Below, piece by piece: positions 1 through 6,034 of a DNA stretch of 12,971 bases (position 1 is its first letter; each line of letters starts with the position of its first letter). The notes under the pieces were generated by a model, which did not search any database, was not told where the DNA came from, and worked only from the letters and a program-made list of their open reading frames with translations. This DNA comes from Planctomycetia bacterium (GTDB taxonomy: Bacteria > Planctomycetota > Phycisphaerae > Phycisphaerales > SM1A02): assembly GCA_005799205.1 (NCBI GenBank), contig SYHM01000171.1:1-12971 (forward strand), read 5' to 3'. A program made the position numbers and the translations under genes.

Positions 1-199
1 CTGCTTCATCGGAACGAGGTTTGAGTTCAGTCGAGTCTGGCACGATCACGACGCGGGAGTATCCGACTGGCGGCGAAAAACGATCGGCCGCACGTCGGTT
101 GATTTGCTCGTCGTCTCTTTCTCGCACGGTCACAGTGTTATCGTCCAAACTGAGCCAATCCTTGAATTCACGTGAACTCAACGGACACTCAGTCTGAAT
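1..199. other. Window edge and leader before the reductoisomerase gene; possible partial gene
   Basis: No gene can be assigned firmly here. Two frames are open to the window edge. On the + strand a frame runs from base 2 to a TGA at 173-175 and could be the last 57 codons of an upstream gene. On the - strand a frame is open from about 181 (a possible TTG start) down to base 1. Its product is rich in Asp, Glu and Arg and looks protein-like, so it could be the beginning of a divergent gene. Third-position GC is somewhat higher in the + frame, while the amino acid composition looks better in the - frame, so I cannot decide. Neither reading matches a family I recognise. The region ends in the inverted repeat listed separately. 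Confidence 0.3.
162..181. promoter_or_regulatory. 20-bp inverted repeat, candidate operator
   Basis: The sequence TTGAATTCACGTGAACTCAA is a dyad with 10-base arms and no spacer. Nine of ten pairs match; the only mismatch is the fifth base of each arm. It ends 18 bp before the ATG of the reductoisomerase gene. Its size and symmetry fit a binding site for a dimeric repressor or activator. It could also act on a divergent gene to the left. I saw no second copy in the window. The role is inferred; only the symmetry and position are seen. Confidence 0.5.
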
Positions 200-1258
200 A
201 TGGCATTGATTTACGATTCGGCAACTCCGAAGGTTCTCTGTTACGATTTTTTTGTGCCAGAAACTGAGGTTGTTGCCGATTCGCTCGCCGTGCGAGGCTC
301 GCAAGTGCTCGCAACAGTTCAGGTTGCCGTGATCGGATACGGAAATCAGGGAACCTCGCACGCGCTCAACCTTCGGGACAGCGGAATTGCTGTCACCGTT
401 GGAGGGCGCCTAGGGTCAGAGTCGTTGCGGCGGGCTCATGAAGATGGGTTTGCTGGATCAGAGGCCGCGCAAGCTGCTGCGGGCGCGGATCTTGTCATCG
501 TGGCGCTTCCAGACGAGTGCCATGGAGTCGCCTGTCCGCCCCTGCTGGAAGCGATGAAGCCAAATGCCGTCATCGGTTTTCTTCATGGGTTCTCAGTGCA
601 CTTTCGACAAGTCAATTGTCCGCCACAACGTGGGGTGGTTCTCGTCGCACCGAAGGGTCCTGGGAGCGCACTTCGCGCTCGATTTCTCGAAGGGTTTGGC
701 ATCCCATCCCTCGTCGCAGTGCATCAAGGGGGGATTGATCCGCCGCGCGCTGAAGACCTTGCCCTTGGATGGGCGCACGCCATTGGAAGTGGGCGCGCAG
801 GGATCATCCGGACAACGTTCAAGGACGAAACTGAAACGGATCTCTTCGGCGAGCAGGCCGTGCTCTGCGGTGGATTGGGTGAACTCATCAGAATCGCGTA
901 TGAGACGCTCGTCGAGGCTGGGTATCCCCCGCTGCTCGCGTACACCGAGTGCTGCCATGAGGTGAAGCAAATCGCCGACCTCATCTGCGACCGTGGCATC
1001 GCAGGGATGGGAAATGCGATTTCAAACACCGCGCGGTTCGGTGCAGCGGATGCTGGCGAGCGGCTAATCGACTCGTCGGTGCGGACTCGAATGCGAGCAG
1101 TTCTGCGCGACATCCAAGATGGATCATTCGCTGAGCGCATGATCGCGGACGGTCAGGCTGGATCTCCGGTGCTCCGAGCGGCACGAGCCAAGTCTTCGGC
1201 TCACCCGATCGAGGCGAGCGGACGATCGCTCCGTGCACTGTTGCCTTGGCTGAAGTAA
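200..1258 (+). CDS. ilvC: Ketol-acid reductoisomerase, class I (IlvC family), somewhat divergent
   Basis: Ketol-acid reductoisomerase performs the Mg-dependent isomerisation and NAD(P)H-dependent reduction of acetolactate or acetohydroxybutyrate in valine, leucine and isoleucine synthesis, in the cytoplasm. The 352-residue product has an N-terminal Rossmann domain with GYGNQG at 46-51. HGFSVHF at 129-135 includes the family's catalytic His, and VAPKGPG lies at 149-155. The all-helical C-terminal domain carries the metal ligands D214 and E218 (TETDLFGEQ), E250 and E254 (ECCHE), and S275 in AISNTARFG. Length is slightly above the usual 330-340 because about 20 extra residues precede the Rossmann fold. 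The residue after GYGxQG, usually His, is Thr, and the GPGHxVR motif reads GPGSALR, so cofactor handling may differ. The ATG at 200 lacks a clear Shine-Dalgarno. No other ilv gene is nearby. uppP follows after 17 bp. The family is certain; a main biosynthetic role is likely. Confidence 0.92.
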   Translation: MALIYDSATPKVLCYDFFVPETEVVADSLAVRGSQVLATVQVAVIGYGNQGTSHALNLRDSGIAVTVGGRLGSESLRRAHEDGFAGSEAAQAAAGADLVIVALPDECHGVACPPLLEAMKPNAVIGFLHGFSVHFRQVNCPPQRGVVLVAPKGPGSALRARFLEGFGIPSLVAVHQGGIDPPRAEDLALGWAHAIGSGRAGIIRTTFKDETETDLFGEQAVLCGGLGELIRIAYETLVEAGYPPLLAYTECCHEVKQIADLICDRGIAGMGNAISNTARFGAADAGERLIDSSVRTRMRAVLRDIQDGSFAERMIADGQAGSPVLRAARAKSSAHPIEASGRSLRALLPWLK

Positions 1259-1275
1259 CACTCGCAGTTCGAACC

Positions 1276-2157
1276 ATGACACCACTCGACGCGATCATTC
1301 TTGGCATTGTCGAAGGAGTGACCGAGTACTTGCCAGTGAGCTCGACGGGCCACCTCATTCTTGTGTCGCGCTGGCTTGGACTCACTGGAACCCCCGACGC
1401 GAAAAGGGCCATCGATACCTTCAACATCGTGGTCCAAGGGGCAGCGGTGCTCGCGGTGGCTGGGCTCTACCGCCGCGATGTGATCGCGATGGTTCGAGCC
1501 TTGCTCGCATCGGTAGGATTGGTACATCGGGTCGTAACCCACCGAAGGCACATCGCACTCGCGCGCAACCTCTTTCTCTCGTTTCTTCCGGCAGCGGTGC
1601 TGGGATTGTTGCTCGACGACTGGTTCGAAGCGCACTTCTTCGAAACGGTGCCAGTCCTCACCGCGCTGTGCCTCGGGGGAGTCGCAATGATCGCGCTCGC
1701 CCCGTGGGTACGCAAGCGCGCTGAAGATTCGAGCGGATCTGGGCGAGACGGTGCGACACTGACTGCGCCACAAGCACTGAGCATTGGACTCATGCAGTGC
1801 GTTTCTCTCTTCCCCGGCACGAGTCGGTCGCTCATGACGATCTTCGGCGCGCTTGCAATTGGGATGTCTCCACGCGAGGCCGCGAAGTACTCGTTCCTGC
1901 TTGCGCTACCAACCCTTGGAGGTGCCTGTCTCTACAAGTCGTATGGGATCTGGAAGAGCGGAGGCATGATTGATCAACTCGGCGGATGGGTTCCACTGTC
2001 AGTCGGGCTCCTTGCCGCGTTTGTGAGCGCAGCACTGAGCGTGCAGTGGCTGATTGGGTACCTCGGTCGAGGCGGCATCGCTGTGTTTGGCTGGTGGCGA
2101 GTCGCGCTCGCGGCGGTGCTTGGCGTTGGAATCTGGCAGCAGTGGTTCACTCTGTAG
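1276..2157 (+). CDS. uppP: Undecaprenyl-diphosphatase UppP (BacA)
   Basis: UppP is an integral membrane enzyme that dephosphorylates undecaprenyl diphosphate. It regenerates the lipid carrier for peptidoglycan and other envelope polymers, and its overproduction gives bacitracin resistance. The 293-residue product carries both family signatures. The N-terminal one reads EGVTEYLPVSSTGHL, with E13, E17, S22/S23 and H26. The second, PGTSRS, is near residues 180-185 and contains the catalytic Arg (R184). Several hydrophobic spans lie between and after them. I chose the ATG at 1276 because the family begins a few residues before this motif. A TTG at 1246 in the same frame would add ten residues and overlap the previous gene. 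The gene sits 17 bp after the reductoisomerase stop, so co-transcription is likely. Its tail overlaps the convergent ligA tail by 11 bp. Confidence 0.95.
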   Translation: MTPLDAIILGIVEGVTEYLPVSSTGHLILVSRWLGLTGTPDAKRAIDTFNIVVQGAAVLAVAGLYRRDVIAMVRALLASVGLVHRVVTHRRHIALARNLFLSFLPAAVLGLLLDDWFEAHFFETVPVLTALCLGGVAMIALAPWVRKRAEDSSGSGRDGATLTAPQALSIGLMQCVSLFPGTSRSLMTIFGALAIGMSPREAAKYSFLLALPTLGGACLYKSYGIWKSGGMIDQLGGWVPLSVGLLAAFVSAALSVQWLIGYLGRGGIAVFGWWRVALAAVLGVGIWQQWFTL

Positions 2158-4267
2158 GAGTGGACCCCGCGGGAGTTCCTGTCGCGAGCGCGTCGCGAAC
2201 TCGCTGCTCATCCCAGATGGCGATCCCGAGTTCGTGCGCGCGTTGCAGTTTCGAGCCAGCCTCAGCGCCCGCGACGAGAATGTCGGTCTTGGCAGAGACG
2301 CTTGAGGTGACCTTGCACCCGCGCGCTTCGAGGATCGCTGTGAGGACACGCCTCTCGTACCCATCGAAGGTGCCGGTCAGCACCACGGTTTTTCCATGAA
2401 GGAGATCGCCTGCGGAGGGTCCGCTCTCCGCCCCTCCAACCCCACGACTCTCGAGTGAGCGGTACTCGCGACTGGTGAAATCGACGCCAACTGATTCCAA
2501 TTGAGCGAGGGTCGTCCGAAGCGCTGGCAACGCAAGGTCGTGCGCAATGCTCTGCGCGGTGATCTCACCAAAGTCCGGAAGCGCCTCGAGCTCGGCAGGC
2601 GTCGCAGCCATCAATGCCCTCATGTCTGAAAAGTGACGGGCAAGGGTCTTCGCCGCAGCACTCCCGAGGTGGCGGATCCCAAGGGCGCAGAGCAAGCGCG
2701 CAAGGCCGAGCGAGCGCGCTCCGTCAGCACTCTTCAGAATCGCATCGACAGTCTTTTCGCCAACTCGGCGCTGGCTTGGCTTTCCTGACTTGAGCACCGC
2801 CTCTGTCTGCAAGTTTGCTGTTTGATCTCGCGGGAGCCGAAAGAGGTCTGCGAACTGCCTCACGATTCCAGCGTCGACCAGTTGGTCAATCAAGCGCTCT
2901 CCGAGCCCATCGATGTTCATCTGGTCACGACCAACGAACCATCGCACTCGTTCGCGAAACTGACCTGGGCACGCTGCGTTGGTGCAGAATAATTTGGGTC
3001 CTTCTCGCACCACTTCACCCCCACATGAAGGACAGTGGACTGGTGGTTCGATCGCCCGTTCGCTGCCTGTGCGCGTTGCGATCACAGGACCGATCACCTG
3101 CGGAATCACCTCCCCTGCCTTCTCGATCCACACCTGGTCGCCGATCCGAATGTCCTTTCGGGTGATCTCCTCGAGATTGTGGAGTGTCGCGTGGCTTACT
3201 GTTGACCCCGAGATCTGCACGGGGTCCATGGTCGCACGTGGCGTCAACGTGCCTCCCTTGCCAACCTGCCATTCCACGAGTCGCAACGTCGTGCACCCAC
3301 GCTCTGCGGGATACTTGAATGCGACGATCCACCGAGGACTCTTGCCCGTGGTTCCCATGAGGTCCTGCTGAGCAAAGTCGTTGACGCGCACGACCATCCC
3401 ATCGACTCCGAATGGCAGTGTTGTTCGGATCTGCGCAAATGCCCCGATCGCCGCGACCGCTTCGTCGGCGCTTGCGCAGCGCTGCGCGAGGGTGTTCACT
3501 GGAATCCCCCACTCTCGAAGTGCCGCGAGAAAATCCCAGTGGTTCGTCACCCGCGGGTTCCCATCCCATTCTCCACGACCATGCGCGACAAATGCGAGCC
3601 GACGGGAGGCTGCAACGGCAGGGTCAAGACTCTTGAGGGTGCCAGCCGTCGCGTTGCGTGCATTGGCGAGGAGCGGTTCACCGCGCTCTGTTCGCTGCGC
3701 ATTGACTCGGTCGAACTCTGCGCTTGGCATATAGATCTCACCGCGAACTTCGAGCAACGCCGGAAGAGAAGTTGGACGCTGATCAAGGCCTCGCAACTTC
3801 AGAGGAATCGCCCGGATCACACGAACATTGGCGGTGATGTCATCGCCAACTGCGCCGTCGCCGCGCGTGACCGCGCATGTGAGCCGCCCACGCTCGTAGC
3901 GCAAACTGACAGCCACCCCATCGATCTTGGGATCGGCGACGAGGGTCGGCTGGTGCCCGATCGCCTTCTCACACCTGCGATACCACGCGAGGAAATCACC
4001 GATCTCGTAGGTGTTGTCGATCGACTGCATCGGAATGCGATGCGACACTTGCGTAAACCCGATGATCGGCGTCCCGCCAACTCGCTGGGTTGGACTGGTT
4101 GCATCTGCCAACTGGGGCCACTGCAGTTCGAGTGCCACGAGTTCTGCGAGCAGCCGGTCGTACTCTGAGTCCGCCATCAGCGGCTGTGCGTCAACGTAAT
4201 AGGCGGTGTTGGCGCGGTCGAGCAGATCGCGAAGATCTGCGACTCTCGACGCTGCGTGCGGGTCCAT
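2147..4267 (-). CDS. ligA: NAD-dependent DNA ligase LigA
   Basis: LigA seals nicks in DNA during replication and repair, using NAD+ as AMP donor. The 706-residue product has the complete domain order. Domain Ia is followed by the adenylation domain with the lysine motif KIDG (K114), EVRGE, DGMVV and KYPAE, then an OB fold with the ATLHN motif. Next come a four-cysteine zinc finger (C412, C415, C428, C433), helix-hairpin-helix repeats, and a C-terminal BRCT domain at about 623-695. The residue two before the lysine is Asp (D112), where E. coli has Glu113, a conservative change in the NAD pocket. The ATG at 4267 is chosen because it lies 8 bp after the stop of the upstream gene and starts close to the conserved N-terminal helix. 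A GTG at 4342 would add 25 unlikely residues and overlap that gene. Transcription probably continues from the hotdog gene. Confidence 0.97.
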   Translation of the reverse strand: MDPHAASRVADLRDLLDRANTAYYVDAQPLMADSEYDRLLAELVALELQWPQLADATSPTQRVGGTPIIGFTQVSHRIPMQSIDNTYEIGDFLAWYRRCEKAIGHQPTLVADPKIDGVAVSLRYERGRLTCAVTRGDGAVGDDITANVRVIRAIPLKLRGLDQRPTSLPALLEVRGEIYMPSAEFDRVNAQRTERGEPLLANARNATAGTLKSLDPAVAASRRLAFVAHGRGEWDGNPRVTNHWDFLAALREWGIPVNTLAQRCASADEAVAAIGAFAQIRTTLPFGVDGMVVRVNDFAQQDLMGTTGKSPRWIVAFKYPAERGCTTLRLVEWQVGKGGTLTPRATMDPVQISGSTVSHATLHNLEEITRKDIRIGDQVWIEKAGEVIPQVIGPVIATRTGSERAIEPPVHCPSCGGEVVREGPKLFCTNAACPGQFRERVRWFVGRDQMNIDGLGERLIDQLVDAGIVRQFADLFRLPRDQTANLQTEAVLKSGKPSQRRVGEKTVDAILKSADGARSLGLARLLCALGIRHLGSAAAKTLARHFSDMRALMAATPAELEALPDFGEITAQSIAHDLALPALRTTLAQLESVGVDFTSREYRSLESRGVGGAESGPSAGDLLHGKTVVLTGTFDGYERRVLTAILEARGCKVTSSVSAKTDILVAGAEAGSKLQRAHELGIAIWDEQRVRDALATGTPAGSTPTE

Positions 4268-4275
4268 CGGGTCCG

Positions 4276-4833
4276 TCACTTGCGCGCGAGTCGCCGCGCC
4301 TTCATCATCGCTTTCGGGGCACAGTGAAATGTTGCCTCGCACCGACCCACTCGCTTTTCGCGCGGTGCGCCAAGCACCTGAACCTGCTGGACAATCTCGA
4401 GGTCGAGGTCGATATTAAATTCGCCTCCAAGGGCGAGCTTCGACTCCAGTGGCTCAACACACTTCACATGGTAAATCGCCGGCCCAACGCACGGGCGCAG
4501 GAAGTTGTAGGTCAGCCGCTTGCACACAACCACATAGTCACCGCCACAGTGCGCGAAGAGGTACATCCCTCCAGCGACTTCGCTGTTGGCGAGCAGTGCA
4601 GCGCCCGCCATTGCGTTGTACCAGTTGCGATTGAACTTTCTGAATGGCAGGATCGCGACAAACCGATCCGCCCCCAGGGTTTTCATGAAGATCCCCGAAC
4701 GAAACGCGTAGGGCAACCAGATCAGCGAGCAGAGTCGATGCCAGAAATTGTTGCGGGTGGACAGGCGCGAGATGTACGCCTCAGCGCGCTCGGCAAGTGT
4801 CAATTTTCCATGATCGGTCTCGCTCGTGGTCAC
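4276..4833 (-). CDS. Hotdog-fold protein, DUF4442/PaaI thioesterase-like
   Basis: The 185-residue product looks like a single hotdog domain of the DUF4442/PaaI kind, a superfamily of acyl-CoA thioesterases and related proteins. Support comes from the central segment NAMAGAALLANSEVAGG at about residues 73-89, which matches the long helix after the N...G turn. Beta-rich segments surround it, including FVAILPFRKFNRNW before and DYVVVCKRLTYNF after. The last 25 residues are basic. The substrate is unknown and no catalytic residue can be named. The start is taken as the GTG at 4833 because AAGGA lies 6 bases upstream. An in-frame ATG at 4956 would extend into the divergent isomerase gene with sequence unlike the fold. 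It precedes ligA by 8 bp and probably shares its transcript, with no obvious functional link. Family assignment is by pattern only. Confidence 0.65.
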   Translation of the reverse strand: MTTSETDHGKLTLAERAEAYISRLSTRNNFWHRLCSLIWLPYAFRSGIFMKTLGADRFVAILPFRKFNRNWYNAMAGAALLANSEVAGGMYLFAHCGGDYVVVCKRLTYNFLRPCVGPAIYHVKCVEPLESKLALGGEFNIDLDLEIVQQVQVLGAPREKRVGRCEATFHCAPKAMMKARRLARK

Positions 4834-4839
4834 GAAAAA

Positions 4840-4844
4840 TCCTT
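4840..4844 (-). promoter_or_regulatory. Ribosome binding site that sets the GTG start of the hotdog gene
   Basis: Read on the - strand, AAGGA lies 6 bases before the GTG at 4833. It is one of the better Shine-Dalgarno matches in the window and favours this start over the in-frame ATG at 4956. Confidence 0.6.
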
Positions 4845-4850
4845 GATCTA

Positions 4851-4864
4851 CGATGATAGCATCG
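4851..4864. promoter_or_regulatory. Small inverted repeat in the divergent intergenic gap
   Basis: CGATG-ATAG-CATCG has perfect 5-base arms around a 4-base centre. It sits in the 58-bp gap between the divergent starts at 4833 and 4892. This gap must hold the promoters of both the hotdog/ligA pair and the five-gene + strand cluster. TATCAT on the - strand, inside the repeat, could be a -10 box, but I could not place a convincing -35. A repeat this short can occur by chance. Confidence 0.2.
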
Positions 4865-4891
4865 CGCGCTTTCCCCACTTTGAACGAACCG

Positions 4892-5728
4892 ATGTTGCCG
4901 AATCTTGGTCTGTGTTCCTGGAGCCTCCGCGGTACGGATGCGCCTGCGTTGGTCACGCGCCTTCGAACCCTTGAGATTGAGTTTGTTCAACTTGCGCTCG
5001 TGCCGTGCATTGATGACGAACGTTGGGCTGGTGGGGTTGAGTACCTGCGCGGCGAGGGAATCGGCATCGTCAGTGGAATGCTCTCGATGGCTGGGGAGGA
5101 CTATTCGACCCTTGGTTCAATTGCGCTGACCGGCGGAGTTCGTAGTGATGCTCATTGGGGAGAAAACTTGGACCGCGCGCTGCGGGTCGCCGAGTTCGCC
5201 AACAAACATGCCATTGACCTCGTGACGTTGCACGCAGGGTTCATCCCTCACACGCACGGAGATCGGCTCCGCGCGGTCATGCTCGATCGACTGCGCACGG
5301 TTGCCGACATCTTCGCGCAGCGTGGCATCGCCATTGCGCTCGAAACGGGGCAAGAAGCGGCCGAGACGCTTGCGGAGGCGCTGGACGAACTTGATCGACC
5401 GACCGTCGGAGTGAATTTTGATCCTGCGAACATGATTCTCTATGGGATGGGGGATCCCGTCGAAGCGGTTGCACGACTGAGCCCTTGGTTGAGGCAAGTC
5501 CACATCAAGGATGCGACGCCGACACTGCACCCTGGCACATGGGGGACCGAGGTCGCAGTTGGAAGCGGAAGCGTTGAGTGGACGCCTTTTCTCGACTCGG
5601 TCAAACGCGCGCGTACACCCACACGCCAGATCGACCTGATCATCGAGCGCGAGAGCGGTGCGTGCACTGATGACGACATCGTTGCGGCGCGAGACCTCGT
5701 TCGCCGTCACATGTGCACTATCGTGTAG
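4892..5728 (+). CDS. Sugar phosphate isomerase/epimerase family (xylose isomerase-like TIM barrel)
   Basis: The 278-residue product has the xylose isomerase-like/AP endonuclease 2 TIM-barrel pattern. The first strand is LGLCSWSL. TLHAGF lies at 112-117, with ALETGQE at 149-155 giving E151. NFDPAN at 175-180 gives D177, VHIKDA at 203-208 gives H204, and IERESG at 251-256 gives E252. E151, D177, H204 and E252 fit the usual metal-binding set. Members are cytoplasmic isomerases, epimerases or dehydratases of sugars and inositols; the substrate cannot be read from the sequence. The ATG at 4892 is preferred over one at 4853 because the barrel starts right after it, although its Shine-Dalgarno is poor. 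It is the first gene of a tight + strand cluster, with the next gene 2 bp on. Planctomycetes carry many such paralogues, so the exact role stays open. Confidence 0.85.
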   Translation: MLPNLGLCSWSLRGTDAPALVTRLRTLEIEFVQLALVPCIDDERWAGGVEYLRGEGIGIVSGMLSMAGEDYSTLGSIALTGGVRSDAHWGENLDRALRVAEFANKHAIDLVTLHAGFIPHTHGDRLRAVMLDRLRTVADIFAQRGIAIALETGQEAAETLAEALDELDRPTVGVNFDPANMILYGMGDPVEAVARLSPWLRQVHIKDATPTLHPGTWGTEVAVGSGSVEWTPFLDSVKRARTPTRQIDLIIERESGACTDDDIVAARDLVRRHMCTIV

Positions 5729-5730
5729 CG

Positions 5731-6021
5731 ATGCCGACCTATCTGTACTGCGTGGTCCACCAAGATGGCAGCGATGGAGAGCACTTCGAGGTCTTTCAGG
5801 CGATGGCTGAATCGCCACTCACGACTCACCCCCAGACTGGCGAACCAGTCCGTCGGCTGCCGGTGATTTCGCAAGTGCAGTTTGGTAGTGACGGGAAGCG
5901 CCTCTCGAATGCAAACCTCGATCGCCTCGGGTTCACCAAGTATGAGCGGGCAGGCAACGGCGTCTGGGAAAAGAAGGCGGGCAAGGGTCCCCCAACGATT
6001 CAGCGTGACGATGCCTCATGA
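5731..6021 (+). CDS. FmdB-like small protein with the zinc-ribbon cysteines lost
   Basis: The 96-residue product starts MPTYLY and follows the FmdB regulatory-protein layout. There is a hydrophobic FEVFQ strand at 19-23, SPLTTHPQTGEPVRRL at 28-43, and a C-terminal part ending in a GFTKYERAGNGVWEKKAGKG pattern at 67-86. Normal FmdB proteins carry CxxC after the start and CPxCG in the middle. Here the first pair is gone; C7 is the only cysteine and is shifted by one place. The second pair reads HPQTG. A classical zinc ribbon is therefore not possible. FmdB proteins are poorly understood small proteins, named for a gene near formamidase. The ATG at 5731 is chosen over an ATG at 5713 because MPTYxY is the family start. 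It lies 2 bp after the isomerase gene and 13 bp before the membrane protein gene. The function is unknown. Confidence 0.7.
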   Translation: MPTYLYCVVHQDGSDGEHFEVFQAMAESPLTTHPQTGEPVRRLPVISQVQFGSDGKRLSNANLDRLGFTKYERAGNGVWEKKAGKGPPTIQRDDAS

Positions 6022-6034
6022 TCGCGAGGACACG

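Noticed and set aside
1246..1275. TTG start for uppP, ten residues upstream
   Set aside because: It would overlap the reductoisomerase gene, and the family starts at the ATG at 1276, a few residues before the EGxTE motif.
1201..1835. - strand frames of 122-190 codons opposite uppP
   Set aside because: They are antisense to a clear UppP sequence and have shadow composition (many Arg, Ser, His, Cys).
3015..3569. A 184-codon - strand frame inside ligA
   Set aside because: It is in another frame of the same strand as ligA, which is intact with all motifs; the translation is Arg/Gly-rich and not protein-like.
4268..4342. GTG start at 4342 for ligA
   Set aside because: It would overlap the upstream gene by 67 bp and add residues without LigA similarity; the ATG at 4267 fits both spacing and domain start.
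4392..4412. Short direct repeat of GAGGTC in the hotdog gene
   Set aside because: Two adjacent copies encode an ordinary Asp-Leu-Asp-Leu-Glu stretch and do not extend further.
4090..4974. A 294-codon + strand frame opposite the ligA 5' end and the hotdog gene
   Set aside because: It lies antisense to two well-supported genes; its translation is low in complexity of motif, rich in Arg/Ser/Pro/His and resembles no protein family. Long shadow frames are expected at this GC content.
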